Positions 51,249 through 59,745 are shown, counted from the stretch's first letter. The stretch: DNA of 64,000 bases from Nocardioides allogilvus (GCF_003047285.1 NZ_PZYX01000001.1:558001-622000), one strand, 5' to 3'. Translations and numbers: made by a program. The notes: generated by a model not told the origin, from the letters alone.

Positions 51249-52150
51249 CTGCCGACCTGCGCGCCCTCTTCGTGCACGCCCACCCGGACGACGAGACGAT
51301 CAACAACGGCGCGACGATGGCGAAGTATGTCGCCGAGGGGCGCGGCGTCACGGTCGTGACCTGCACCGCCGGCGAGATGGGCGAGGTGCTCGTCCCCGAC
51401 CTGGGCCACCTCGCCTTCGACAAGGAGGGGCGCCTCGGCGAGCGCCGCAAGCAGGAGATCGCGGCGGCGATGGCCCGGCTCGGCGTCACTGACCAGCGGT
51501 GGCTCGGCGGCTTCGGCCGCTTCCACGACTCGGGCATGGCCTGGCACGCGGACGGCCACGCCGTCGCGGGCGAGTTCGTCCCCGACAACGCCTTCTGGAA
51601 CGCCGACCTCACCGACGCGGCCGACCAGCTCGTCGAGGTCATCCGCGACCTCCAGCCGCAGGTCCTGGTCACCTACGACCAGTTCGGGGGCTACGGCCAC
51701 CCCGACCACATCCAGGCACACCGTGTCGCGATGTACGCCGCTGTGCTGGCCGCCGCACCGACGTACAAGCTGCAGCTGGGGACCCCGCACGACATCGCGA
51801 AGATCTACTGGTGCGCGATGAGCGAGTCCAAGATGCGCGCGAGCCTGCGGGCGCTGCGCGAGGCGGGCGACACGCAGAGCTTCGAGGGGATGGACCCCGA
51901 CGGCGAGATGGGCCCGTTCGTGACGCCGGACGAGCTGATCTCGGCGTGCGTCGACGGCACCGACTTCGTGCACACGAAGATGGAGGCGCTCAAGCTGCAC
52001 CGCACCCAGGTCGACCCGGACGGACCGTTCTTCTCCGGCGCCGAGTCGGGGCACGCGTTCTGGGGCGAGGAGTTCTACGTCCTGGCCAAGGGCGTGCGCG
52101 GGCCGGTCGCCGACAACGGCTTCGAGGCCGACCTCTTCGCGGGTCTCTGA
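51245..52150 (+). CDS. mshB: GlcNAc-Ins deacetylase MshB (mycothiol biosynthesis)
   Basis: The 301-residue LmbE-type zinc hydrolase deacetylates N-acetyl-glucosaminyl-inositol in mycothiol synthesis. The signature FVHAHPDDETINNGATMAKY (residues 10-29) holds the zinc ligands His13 and Asp16, the catalytic Asp15 and a third ligand in GYGHPDHIQAHR. The long C-terminus with GEMGPFVTPDELISACVDG fits MshB rather than the amidase Mca, though the pair is similar. Mycothiol is the main actinobacterial thiol. ATG 51245 overlaps the EamA gene. Confidence 0.9.
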   Translation: MTADLRALFVHAHPDDETINNGATMAKYVAEGRGVTVVTCTAGEMGEVLVPDLGHLAFDKEGRLGERRKQEIAAAMARLGVTDQRWLGGFGRFHDSGMAWHADGHAVAGEFVPDNAFWNADLTDAADQLVEVIRDLQPQVLVTYDQFGGYGHPDHIQAHRVAMYAAVLAAAPTYKLQLGTPHDIAKIYWCAMSESKMRASLRALREAGDTQSFEGMDPDGEMGPFVTPDELISACVDGTDFVHTKMEALKLHRTQVDPDGPFFSGAESGHAFWGEEFYVLAKGVRGPVADNGFEADLFAGL

Positions 52151-52157
52151 GCCCACC

Positions 52158-52535
52158 GTGCTGCTGGTCCGGGCGCTGGCGGCGCTTGCGCTGCTCGGCG
52201 TCGGCCTCGCAGGGGGACTCGCCGCAGTCCTGGTGCACGCGTGGTGGTGGGGCCTGGTCCTCGGCCTGGCCGCGGGAGCGCTGACCACGCTCGCTCTGCC
52301 CGCCGGCGGGTGGCGTCTCGCGTTCGTCGTGGGCTGGTTCGGCGCGATCGTCTACGCCGTGCTGCCGCGGTCCGAGGGCGACTACCTCCTCCCCGGCAGC
52401 GCAGCCGGATATACGGTGCTGGGCGGCTCGTTCCTGCTCCTGCTCGTCGCCCTCGCGACGTCGCCACGACCCGGGACCGCGGCCCGGGGACGACAGCGCC
52501 GTGGGAACGACGATCCGGGCGTTTCGCCGGGGTGA
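52158..52535 (+). CDS. DUF6113 family membrane protein
   Basis: The 125-residue protein has four hydrophobic segments (about residues 5-30, 33-52, 55-70 and 80-102) and a basic unstructured tail. DUF6113 proteins regularly lie right after mshB in actinobacteria, as here (7 bases downstream). Function is unknown. GTG 52158. Confidence 0.75.
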   Translation: MLLVRALAALALLGVGLAGGLAAVLVHAWWWGLVLGLAAGALTTLALPAGGWRLAFVVGWFGAIVYAVLPRSEGDYLLPGSAAGYTVLGGSFLLLLVALATSPRPGTAARGRQRRGNDDPGVSPG

Positions 52536-52550
52536 ACCTAGGATCGGACC

Positions 52551-54323
52551 GTGTCGATCCTTCCTCAAAGCGATGAGCTCACCGATGGCCCGGCCGCCGA
52601 CAAGTCCGGCGGCCGTGTCGTCCTGTGGCTGCTGCTCGGCCTCGGACTGCTGATCGGCGGCGCCTACGTCGCGGCCCACTACGCCGCTGCCGACAAGGTC
52701 GCGCGCGGCACCACGGTCTCCGGTGTCAGCATCGGTGGACACCCGCAGGCCGAGGCCGCCGAGCGGTTGCAGGCCGGCCTGGCCGAGCGGGTCTCCGGCC
52801 CGATCGAGGTCACCATCGAGGGCAAGCCGGTCAGCATCGACCCGGCCGCTGCCGGCATCTCCGTGGACTACGACGCCTCCGTGGCCGAGGCAGGCGGCGA
52901 GCGCAGCTGGGACCCGGTCCGGCTGTGGAACTACTTCACCGGCGGCGAGGACTTCGAGGCCGAGGTGACCGTCGACGAGGCCGCCTTCGCCCAGACGGTG
53001 GCCGGCCTGGACGAGCAGCACGGCACCGCCCCGCGCGAGGGCGCGCTCGGCTTCGACGGCGCGTCGATCACGACGGTCAAGCCGCGCGTCGGGCAGGCGC
53101 TCGACCCCGTCTCCACTCGCGACACCCTCGTGTCGGCCTACCTCAGCGAGGAGGCCGACAAGCCCGCACTCGAGCTGGCGCAGGCCGAGCCGACCATCGA
53201 CGAGGCCGACCTCGCCGAGGCCCGCCAGGCCTTCGCCAACCGTGCCGTGTCGGGCTCGGTGACGCTGAGCTTCGACCAGGCGACCATCAAGATCTTCCCC
53301 GAGGACTACACCACCGCGCTGAGCCTGAAGCCGGTCGACGGCAAGCTCGTGCCCCAGCTCGACACCGCCAAGCTGGCCGAGGTCGTCGCCGCCAACGTGG
53401 TCGCCGACGGCGCCCCGGTCGATGCCACCGTCGCGCTCGTGGGCGGCGTCCCCCAGGTGATCCCGGCCAAGCCGGGCGTCACCTACGACCAGCAGCAGAT
53501 CGACGCCGGCTTCCTCGCCCTCGTCGCCGCGCCCGACGGTGAACGGACGCTGAGCGTCGACGCCAAGGTCGCCAAGCCCGAGTTCACGACGAAGGACGCC
53601 CGTGCGCTGGGCATCAAGGAACGCGTCTCGACCTTCACGACCTACTACCCGTACGCCGAGTACCGCAACATCAACATCGGGCGGGCCGCCGAGCTGGTCG
53701 ACGGCACGGTGCTCAAGCCGGGCGAGACCTTCAGCCTCAACGACACGGTCGGCGAGCGGACCGTCGCCAACGGCTTCACCGAGGGCTACATCATCCAGGA
53801 CGGCATCCTCGTGACCGACCTCGGCGGCGGCGTCTCGCAGATGGCGACCACGACCTTCAACGCGATGTTCTTCGCCGGCCTCGAGGACGTCGAGCACAAG
53901 CCGCACTCGTTCTACATCGACCGCTACCCGATCGGTCGCGAGGCCACCGTCGCCTGGGGCGCGATCGACCTGAAGTTCCGCAACGACACCCCCTACGGCG
54001 TGCTGGTCAGCGCCAACGTCACCCCGTCGACGCCGTCGACGAGCGGCGTCGTGACGGTCTCGATGTACTCCACGAAGCACTGGAACATCACCACCTCGGA
54101 GTCCGAGCGCTACAACATCACCAAGGCGAAGGAGCGCAAGGTCGACACCAAGAAGTGCCACGCCAACGAGGGCTACGGCGGCTTCGACATCGACGTCATG
54201 CGCTACTTCGAGCCGGTCGGTGCGAACAACGAGACCCGCTCACCCGAGACGTTCCACACGACCTACACGCCCTCCGACACGGTCATCTGCACCCACCCGA
54301 ACGCCGAGGACAACGTCAGCTGA
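52551..54323 (+). CDS. VanW-family cell-envelope protein with peptidoglycan-binding-like domains
   Basis: The 590-residue protein has an N-terminal membrane anchor (about residues 24-46), two repeated extracytoplasmic domains of the PG_binding_4/YoaR type (about 50-330) and a VanW domain (about 350-510: TFTTYYPYAEYRNINIGRAAELVDGTVLKPGETFSLNDTVG and GGGVSQMATTTFNAMFFAG). VanW proteins are linked to the envelope, function unclear. GTG 52551 starts it. It is followed by the palindromic repeat cluster. Confidence 0.85.
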   Translation: MSILPQSDELTDGPAADKSGGRVVLWLLLGLGLLIGGAYVAAHYAAADKVARGTTVSGVSIGGHPQAEAAERLQAGLAERVSGPIEVTIEGKPVSIDPAAAGISVDYDASVAEAGGERSWDPVRLWNYFTGGEDFEAEVTVDEAAFAQTVAGLDEQHGTAPREGALGFDGASITTVKPRVGQALDPVSTRDTLVSAYLSEEADKPALELAQAEPTIDEADLAEARQAFANRAVSGSVTLSFDQATIKIFPEDYTTALSLKPVDGKLVPQLDTAKLAEVVAANVVADGAPVDATVALVGGVPQVIPAKPGVTYDQQQIDAGFLALVAAPDGERTLSVDAKVAKPEFTTKDARALGIKERVSTFTTYYPYAEYRNINIGRAAELVDGTVLKPGETFSLNDTVGERTVANGFTEGYIIQDGILVTDLGGGVSQMATTTFNAMFFAGLEDVEHKPHSFYIDRYPIGREATVAWGAIDLKFRNDTPYGVLVSANVTPSTPSTSGVVTVSMYSTKHWNITTSESERYNITKAKERKVDTKKCHANEGYGGFDIDVMRYFEPVGANNETRSPETFHTTYTPSDTVICTHPNAEDNVS

Positions 54324-54330
54324 TCCCGGA

Positions 54331-54475
54331 CCGCTGGTTGAGCAGGCGCGCCAGCGCCGTGTCGAAACCGAGGTCCTCGGTTTCGACACGCTCGGCCGCG
54401 GGCGGCCTCGCTGCTCAACCAGCGGGACATGGCCGCTGGTTGAGCAGGCGCGCCAGCGCCGTGTCGAAACCGAGG
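54331..54475. repeat. Cluster of three palindromic repeat units
   Basis: The 43-bp unit at 54331-54373 (CCGCTGGTTGAGCAGG to TCGAAACCGAGG) is repeated exactly at 54433-54475. Between them an inverted relative spans 54375-54425 (CCTCGGTTTCGACACG to CTGCTCAACCAGCGG), so units 1 and 2 form a very large hairpin. The cluster sits between the VanW gene stop (54323) and the aspartyl-tRNA synthetase stop codon (54480). It may act as a terminator, but the repeat pattern marks a REP-like family. Confidence 0.8.
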
Positions 54476-54479
54476 ATCG

Positions 54480-55784
54480 CTACGGCGTCAGGCGGTGCAG
54501 GTCGCGCGGGAACAGCGTGACCTCACGGACGTTCGCTGCCTCGACCAGCCGGGCCACCCAGCGCTCGAGCCCGATGGCGAAGCCGCCGTGCGGCGGCATG
54601 CCGTGCTCGAACGCCTGGAGGTACGCCGCGTAGTCGGCCGGGTCCTCGCCGCGGGCGCGGATCGCTGCGTCGTAGTCGCTGGGCCGGTGCAGCCGCTGCC
54701 CGCCGGTGACCAGCTCGAGCCCGCGGAAGAGCAGGTCGAAGCTGTTCGACCCCTCCGCAGACCCCGGTGGTCGAGGAGGGGCGCCAGCGCCGTCACGAGA
54801 CCAAGGGTGCGTGTAGAACGGCCGCTTCCGCATCGGGTAGCCCTCGACGGCGAGGAAGTCCGAGCCGTGCTCGGCCAGGGCCCAGGCGCCGAGCGCGCGC
54901 TCGTGCTCGGGCGCCAGGTCGGGCTCGTCAGCAGGCGCGCCGACCAGGGCCAGCGCGTCCGCGAAGTGGATCACCGGGATCTCGTCGGGCACGACCGCGA
55001 CCGCAGCGAGGGTGCGCTGCACCGCCCCGCCGGCGAGCTCGTGCACGGCGGACACCATGCCCGCGAGCACCTCGCGCAGCACCGCGAGCACGTCGCGGTG
55101 GTCGCGGATGAAGCCGAGCTCGACGTCGAGCGAGCGGTATTCCGCGAGATGGCGGACCGTGTCGTGCGGCTCGGCCCGGAACACCGGGCCGACCTCGTAG
55201 ACCCGCTCGAAGACCCCGACCAGCTGCTGCTTGTAGAACTGCGGGCTCTGGGCGAGATAGGCCGGTCGCCCGAAGTAGTCCACGGCGAACACGTTGGCGC
55301 CCGACTCGGTGGCCGACTCGACGAACTTCGGCGTCGCGATCTCGGTGAACCCCAGCTCGTCGAGCGTGGCCCGGAAGCCGCGCAGCGAGGCCGCGGCGAT
55401 CTCCCACTTCGCGCGCTGCGCGGGGTGGCGCCACAGCACCGGTGCGTTGTCGAGCAGCGTCGGCAGCGACACGTCGAGCGCGGGTCGCCACAGCTCGGCA
55501 GGCGGTGTCGCGGCGGGTTCGGTGAGCGCCTCGATGGTGGCGTCGGTGACCTCGACGCCACCCGGTGCCTGCGGGTTGGCGGTCGCCGTACCCACCACCC
55601 GGACGGTCGTCTCCTCCGGCGGCACCGCGGTGCCGGCGGGCAGCACGACCTGGGCCAGGCCGCTGCGGTCGCGCACGACGAGGAAGGTGACGCGGGCGAG
55701 CTCGCGACGGCGATGCACCCAGCCCTCGAGGGTGACGGTGGAACCGGGCTCGGCCGTGGGCAGCGATGAACAGAGCGATCTCAT
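54480..55784 (-). CDS. Aspartate--tRNA ligase, archaeal (non-bacterial) type
   Basis: The 434-residue class II synthetase lacks the bacterial GAD insertion and matches the shorter archaeal AspRS, often non-discriminating for tRNA-Asp/tRNA-Asn. Motifs: anticodon-binding OB fold (VTLEGWVHRRRELARVTFLVVRD), motif 2 VGPVFRAEPHDTVRHLAEYRSLDVEL, SFDLLFRGLELVTGGQRLH, and motif 3 GFAIGLERWVARL. A palindromic repeat inserts about residues 328-340 in frame (54766-54802). ATG 55784 has GGAGGT upstream. A T-box leader precedes it (55785-56020). Confidence 0.87.
   Translation of the reverse strand: MRSLCSSLPTAEPGSTVTLEGWVHRRRELARVTFLVVRDRSGLAQVVLPAGTAVPPEETTVRVVGTATANPQAPGGVEVTDATIEALTEPAATPPAELWRPALDVSLPTLLDNAPVLWRHPAQRAKWEIAAASLRGFRATLDELGFTEIATPKFVESATESGANVFAVDYFGRPAYLAQSPQFYKQQLVGVFERVYEVGPVFRAEPHDTVRHLAEYRSLDVELGFIRDHRDVLAVLREVLAGMVSAVHELAGGAVQRTLAAVAVVPDEIPVIHFADALALVGAPADEPDLAPEHERALGAWALAEHGSDFLAVEGYPMRKRPFYTHPWSRDGAGAPPRPPGSAEGSNSFDLLFRGLELVTGGQRLHRPSDYDAAIRARGEDPADYAAYLQAFEHGMPPHGGFAIGLERWVARLVEAANVREVTLFPRDLHRLTP
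54766..54802. repeat. Palindromic repeat unit inside the aspartyl-tRNA synthetase gene
   Basis: GGTGGTCGAGGAGGGGCGCC to GTCACGAGACC (37 bp) shares the core GCGCCAGCGCCGT with the cluster at 54331-54475 and has the same end architecture. It lies inside the coding sequence, where it encodes an Arg/Gly/Pro/Ala-rich stretch (WSRDGAGAPPRPPGSAEG) in place of the short loop before SNSFDLLFRG, and keeps the reading frame open. Confidence 0.75.
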
Positions 55785-56020
55785 GAGTACCTCCAGTTGG
55801 CGTGGCCCTGGAGGTGTGGGCGGGGGCAAGGTCGCGGTGCCACCACACCTTCGCCGGGTGAGATCCACCCGGCCTCTCGTCGATGACGCCGGACGCGCGG
55901 AAGACCCCTCAAGCGGGGGTTGTCAGTCCCCGGGGTCGTCGGTTCCCATGGTGGGGTCAGGCATGCCCGCGAGGCAAGTCGGTTGTCGGCCAATCCGGAT
56001 GTCCCCGCGGCGTCGAACTG
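55785..56020 (-). promoter_or_regulatory. T-box riboswitch leader, translational type, of the aspartyl-tRNA synthetase gene
   Basis: On the minus strand the leader contains the T-box GGTGGCACCGCG (55844-55833), with a GC-rich stem (55873-55853) directly 5' of it. AGGTGTGG (55850-55843) can pair with CCACACCT (55819-55812), forming an antisequestrator around the T-box. CCACACCT overlaps ACCTCCAG (55815-55808), which can instead pair with CTGGAGGT (55796-55789) and hide the Shine-Dalgarno of ATG 55784. These exclusive pairings are as expected of translational T-boxes. Candidate Asp specifiers (GAC) lie at 55940-55938, 55937-55935 and 55928-55926; stem I is not resolved by eye. Confidence 0.8.
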
Positions 56021-56066
56021 CAGGCGGCAGGACTCCCTGTCACCCGACGTCATCAGGAGAATCCAG

Positions 56067-56597
56067 ATGAAGAACAGGTCCATGAACACCGTCGCGGTCG
56101 CGATCGCAGCCGCGGCGGGCATCGGCATCGGCACGGTTCTGGCGCCCCTTGCCGCCCAGGCAGGGCACACCAACGCGCTCCTGGAAGGTGACCTCGACGG
56201 TCGCCAGGAGGTCGCCCCCGACGGCTCGCGCGCCATCGCCGGCGACCCGAACGGTCGCGGCAGCGTCTACGTCTTCGGCATCGACGGCGACCCCACCACG
56301 CTCTGCTACGTCCTCGAGGTCTCCAAGATCGCCGAGCTCGAGCTCGCCCCCGGCGCTCCCCGCGCGGCGCACATCCACGAGGGAGCGGCGGGCGCCAACG
56401 GTCCCGTCGAGGTCACCCTCGCCTGGCCGCAGGACGGCCAGGCCGCCGACTGCCTCACCGAGGGCGAGGCCGGCAAGGGCCTCGACCCGGGCGAGGTGCA
56501 GGAGATCCTCGCCAACCCGTCGTCGTTCTACGTCAACGTCCACAACGGCGAGTTCCCCGGCGGCGCCGTCCGAGGCCAGCTCGAGGGCGCGCACTGA
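56067..56597 (+). CDS. Secreted CHRD-domain protein
   Basis: The 176-residue protein has a signal peptide (about residues 1-32, ending LAAQA) and one CHRD domain (about 42-175): LEGDLDGRQEV, RGSVYVFGIDGDPTTLCYVLEV, RAAHIHEGAAGANGPVEVTL and FYVNVHNGEFPGGAVRGQL. CHRD modules are extracellular and beta-rich, with unknown biochemical role in bacteria. AGGAG (56055-56059) fixes ATG 56067. Its promoter overlaps that of the divergent T-box leader. Confidence 0.87.
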   Translation: MKNRSMNTVAVAIAAAAGIGIGTVLAPLAAQAGHTNALLEGDLDGRQEVAPDGSRAIAGDPNGRGSVYVFGIDGDPTTLCYVLEVSKIAELELAPGAPRAAHIHEGAAGANGPVEVTLAWPQDGQAADCLTEGEAGKGLDPGEVQEILANPSSFYVNVHNGEFPGGAVRGQLEGAH

Positions 56598-56603
56598 CCC
56601 GTT

Positions 56604-56640
56604 CCTTGGACCTGAGTCTCGAGAGGACTCAGGTCCAAGG
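56604..56640. terminator. Strong hairpin between convergent genes
   Basis: CCTTGGACCTGAGTC (56604-56618) pairs perfectly with GACTCAGGTCCAAGG (56626-56640), a 15-bp stem with a 7-base loop, between the stops at 56597 and 56665. Confidence 0.85.
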
Positions 56641-56664
56641 ACGCAGGGCGCTCTCCGGGCGTGG

Positions 56665-57645
56665 TCAGCCCACGAACGTGCGCCGGTAGTGCGACGGCGT
56701 CATCGAGACGACGCCGGAGAACAGTCGACGGAAGCTGCTGGTGTCCTCGTAGCCCACGCTCCGGGCGATCTCGGCCACGCTCAGGTTGGTGGTCTCGAGC
56801 AGGTGCCTGGCTCGTGCGACACGGGCGCCCTGCAGGAAGTCCAGGGGCGTCTGGCCGGTCTCGGCGCGGAACCGTCTCAACAGGGTGCGTGTGCTCGTGT
56901 GGTGCGCAAGCGCCAGCGCCGTCAGGTCGTAGGGCTGGTCCAGGTGGTCGAGGAGGTGGCGCCGTACACCGGTGGAGAAGGCCTGCCTGACCCGCTGTCG
57001 AAGGGTGTCGTCGACGAACGGCGACTGTGACGAGCGGCCGAGCCGGGTGAGGGTGATGTTCGAGGTGGTCCGGGCGATCGACTCGCCGGCGTGCACCCGG
57101 ACCAGGTGCATCGCCAGGTCCAGCGATGCGCTGAAGGCACCGGTCGTCGTGATCGGGCCGTCCTCGACGAGCAGGGCCCGGGGATCGATCGACGACGACG
57201 GATGACGCCGGGCGAGCTCGTCGGCGAAGAGCCAGGCAGTGGTCGCGCGCCGGCCGTCCAGCAGTCCCGCCGCGCCGAGGAGGAACGCGCCGCCGCAGAT
57301 GCTCGCGGTGGGGATGCCCCGGGCGGCCGACCGGCGCAGGAGGGCGACCTCGGCGGACAGCTTCGGCAGTCGCCGTTCGATGTCCTGCTCCGGGCTCAGG
57401 TCGAAGCCCGGGACCACGAGCAGGTCGATGGTGTGGTCGATCCGGCGGGCCCTGACCTCGACACCGTTGGCGGCGCACACCACGCCCGGACGAGCGGCGT
57501 GGATGGTCGGTCGGAAGGGTGCGGGATGCCCCGTGAAGGCCGCGACCCTGTTGGCGACCGCCAGCACGTCGACGAGCCCGAGGGCCTCGGAGGCGAGGCA
57601 GTCGTCGTAGAGCAGGACCCCCACCTTGGTCACCGTCTGCACCAT
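56665..57645 (-). CDS. GlxA-family AraC-type transcriptional regulator
   Basis: The 326-residue regulator has an N-terminal DJ-1/PfpI-like domain (about residues 5-190: KVGVLLYDDCLASEALGLVDVLAV, ICGGAFLLGAAG) and a C-terminal AraC HTH (about 225-322: DLTALALAHHTSTRTLLRRFRAETG, SVAEIARSVGYEDTSSFRRLF). ATG 57645 is used. It faces a DJ-1 family gene across a promoter with 21-bp-spaced direct repeats, so local control is likely. Confidence 0.9.
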   Translation of the reverse strand: MVQTVTKVGVLLYDDCLASEALGLVDVLAVANRVAAFTGHPAPFRPTIHAARPGVVCAANGVEVRARRIDHTIDLLVVPGFDLSPEQDIERRLPKLSAEVALLRRSAARGIPTASICGGAFLLGAAGLLDGRRATTAWLFADELARRHPSSSIDPRALLVEDGPITTTGAFSASLDLAMHLVRVHAGESIARTTSNITLTRLGRSSQSPFVDDTLRQRVRQAFSTGVRRHLLDHLDQPYDLTALALAHHTSTRTLLRRFRAETGQTPLDFLQGARVARARHLLETTNLSVAEIARSVGYEDTSSFRRLFSGVVSMTPSHYRRTFVG

Positions 57646-57682
57646 GTGGCGAAAATAGCCCGCAACGTGGCAATCGCGCCAC
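57646..57682. promoter_or_regulatory. Direct repeats GTGGC spaced 21 bp, candidate AraC-type site
   Basis: GTGGC occurs at 57646-57650 and 57667-57671 (two helical turns apart), and an inverted GCCAC lies at 57678-57682. The first copy adjoins the start codon of the GlxA-type gene, suggesting autoregulation and control of the divergent DJ-1 gene at 57753. Confidence 0.4.
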
Positions 57683-57752
57683 TCCCCGTCGGCTTCTCCG
57701 TCGCCGAGCATGGGAGGGCCAGCATCGGCTGGTCGAAACCAAGGAGATCCAG

Positions 57753-58436
57753 ATGCGCGTGACGATCCTGCTCATTGACGGCTTCACCGCCCTCGACGCG
57801 GTCGGTGGCTATGAGGTGCTGGCCAACGTGCCGGGAGTCGAGGTCGAGTTCGTCTCGCACGCACCCGGTGTGGTCGCGGCGGACACTCGTCGCCTCGGGA
57901 TGCTGGCCCATCGAGGGCTGGACGACGTGACCTCGACCGACGTCCTCTACGTCCCGGGTGGTCCGGGGGTGGTGGCCGGGATCGCGGACGCGAGGCTGCT
58001 CGGCTGGATCGCCCGGGTCCAGGCGACCGCGACCTGGACGCTCGGTGTCTGCAACGGCGTCGCGCTCCTGGCAGCGGCCGGCGTGCTCGACGGGGTCAGC
58101 GTCACGACGAACTGGGGCTGGCGCGACCGGGTGGCGTCCTACGGCGTCGAGGTCGTCCCCGAGCGGGTCCACCGCGACGGGTCGATCGTGACCGGCGCGG
58201 GCGTCTCCGCCAGCATCGACGCAGGCCTCTTCCTGGCCGCGCTCATCGCGGGCGAGGACGTGGCGCGCCTGGTGCAGCTCGGCATCGAGTACTTCCCGGC
58301 ACCGCCCGACTTCGCCCGGGCGACGCTCGACGACGTGCCTGCGGCGGAGCAGGAGCTGCTGCTCGCCTTCGAGGAGGGGCCGTTGATGGACCGGCTCGCC
58401 TCAGCCCGGCTCCCGGTCGTGCGCGTCGGCGCCTGA
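57753..58436 (+). CDS. DJ-1/PfpI family protein
   Basis: The 227-residue protein is of the DJ-1/PfpI superfamily, related to isonitrile hydratase-like members: VTILLIDGFTALDAVGGYEVL at the start, YVPGGPGVVAGIAD, and the nucleophile elbow LGVCNGVALLAAAGVLDG (Cys at about 93), followed by TTNWGWRD. A GAGATCC with AAGGAG precedes ATG 57753. It is divergent from the GlxA-type regulator that is a natural controller. Substrate unknown. Confidence 0.83.
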   Translation: MRVTILLIDGFTALDAVGGYEVLANVPGVEVEFVSHAPGVVAADTRRLGMLAHRGLDDVTSTDVLYVPGGPGVVAGIADARLLGWIARVQATATWTLGVCNGVALLAAAGVLDGVSVTTNWGWRDRVASYGVEVVPERVHRDGSIVTGAGVSASIDAGLFLAALIAGEDVARLVQLGIEYFPAPPDFARATLDDVPAAEQELLLAFEEGPLMDRLASARLPVVRVGA

Positions 58437-58452
58437 CCTCCACGCGGCAGCC

Positions 58453-59364
58453 TCAACCGGACAGATAGCGGTTGGTGTGGTGGGTGACGAACCCAAGTCG
58501 TTCGTACGTCGCCAGGCCGGCGTGGTTGTCGGTCTCGACGTGCAACCACGCGGTGGTCGCGCCCTGGGACGCGCCCCAGTCGAGGAGCTCGGCCAGGACC
58601 CGGGTGCCGAGGCCCTGACGTCGGTGGGAGGGGTCGACCTCGAGGTCGTGCAGGCCCAGCCAGTCGCCGTCGAGGACCGCCTCGCCGCGTGCGACGACCG
58701 GCTGGTCGCCGTACTCGACGACGCAGGTGGCCCCGGATTCCGTCAGGCGCGCGTCGTCGCGTCCGCGCCCGGCGGCTCGCAGGGCGCGGGACACGGGCGC
58801 GAGCTGGCAGTGTGCGTCGCCGTCGCCGAGCGGTGTGAACCCGAACGGAGCGAGGGCTGCCTCGAGGGGTGAGTCCGCCCGGACCTGGATCAGCGGGTCC
58901 TGGCCGAGGGCGTCGTAGAACGAGCGGACGCGGTCGACGGCGTCGGCCAGGGGGAGGTCCGGATCGGCCATCGCCAGGGCCGAGTTGCCCCGGCGCCGCA
59001 GTCGACCACCCAGGGGCGGGGACGCGCGCAGCAGCCAGGTGCCGAGCGGCTCGGCGGTCATGGTGGGCCACAGCGACGCGACGTGCAGCTCCACGTCGTG
59101 CGCGGAGACGCGGTGGCGCACCGACGCCCGCGGCGGCACCGGCTTGCCCGACACGATGTCGGCGATGGCGATGGTGACGGGCCCGCGGAGCGAGTCGATC
59201 GACGTGACGCCGTCGCCCCACGCCGTACACACCCCGAGCACGTCGGTGGCGCGGCCGTCGGGCAGGAGGTGGCGCACCACGACCCGCTGGCCGACGACGT
59301 GGGGACCGAGGCCGTGGTGACCGACGGGACTGCCCACGGTGTGGGGTTCCGGCGCATCGCTCAT
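58453..59364 (-). CDS. GNAT acetyltransferase with N-terminal domain (Rv0428c/cg3035-like)
   Basis: The 303-residue protein has an N-terminal beta-barrel-like domain ([27 protein letters not shown]) and a C-terminal GNAT domain (about 160-300: [57 protein letters not shown]). RRQGLG is the acetyl-CoA loop. This architecture is known from the Rv0428c/cg3035 group adjacent to fdxA and dapC in actinobacteria, as here. Substrate unknown. ATG 59364. Confidence 0.83.
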   Translation of the reverse strand: MSDAPEPHTVGSPVGHHGLGPHVVGQRVVVRHLLPDGRATDVLGVCTAWGDGVTSIDSLRGPVTIAIADIVSGKPVPPRASVRHRVSAHDVELHVASLWPTMTAEPLGTWLLRASPPLGGRLRRRGNSALAMADPDLPLADAVDRVRSFYDALGQDPLIQVRADSPLEAALAPFGFTPLGDGDAHCQLAPVSRALRAAGRGRDDARLTESGATCVVEYGDQPVVARGEAVLDGDWLGLHDLEVDPSHRRQGLGTRVLAELLDWGASQGATTAWLHVETDNHAGLATYERLGFVTHHTNRYLSG

Positions 59365-59418
59365 GCCGAGATACTAAGGTTGGCCGCGTCCCACCCCGTG
59401 CCCCCTCAGGAGGATCCG

Positions 59419-59745
59419 GTGACCTACGTCATCGCCCAGCCGTGCGTCGACCTCAAGGACCGCGCGTGTGTCGACGAGTGCCCCGTCGACTGCATCTACG
59501 AGGGCAAGCGCATGCTCTACATCCACCCCGATGAGTGCGTCGACTGCGGTGCCTGCGAACCGGTCTGCCCGGTCGAGGCGATCTTCTACGAGGACGACAC
59601 CCCGGAGGAGTGGAAGGAGTACTACACGGCCAACGTGAACTTCTTCGACGACCTCGGCTCGCCGGGTGGCGCCGCCAAGATGGGTGAGATCGACAAGGAC
59701 CACCCCTTCATCGCCGCGCTTCCTCCCCAAGAGCACGACGAGTGA
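59419..59745 (+). CDS. fdxA: 7Fe ferredoxin
   Basis: The 108-residue ferredoxin shows [17 protein letters not shown] (about residues 9-25; 3Fe-4S and first part) and [16 protein letters not shown] (about 41-56; 4Fe-4S motif CxxCxxCxxxCP). AGGAGG (59408-59413) supports GTG 59419. This is the actinobacterial 7Fe ferredoxin that feeds electrons to redox enzymes. Its stop overlaps the dapC GTG (GTGA), the common fdxA-dapC arrangement. Confidence 0.95.
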   Translation: MTYVIAQPCVDLKDRACVDECPVDCIYEGKRMLYIHPDECVDCGACEPVCPVEAIFYEDDTPEEWKEYYTANVNFFDDLGSPGGAAKMGEIDKDHPFIAALPPQEHDE

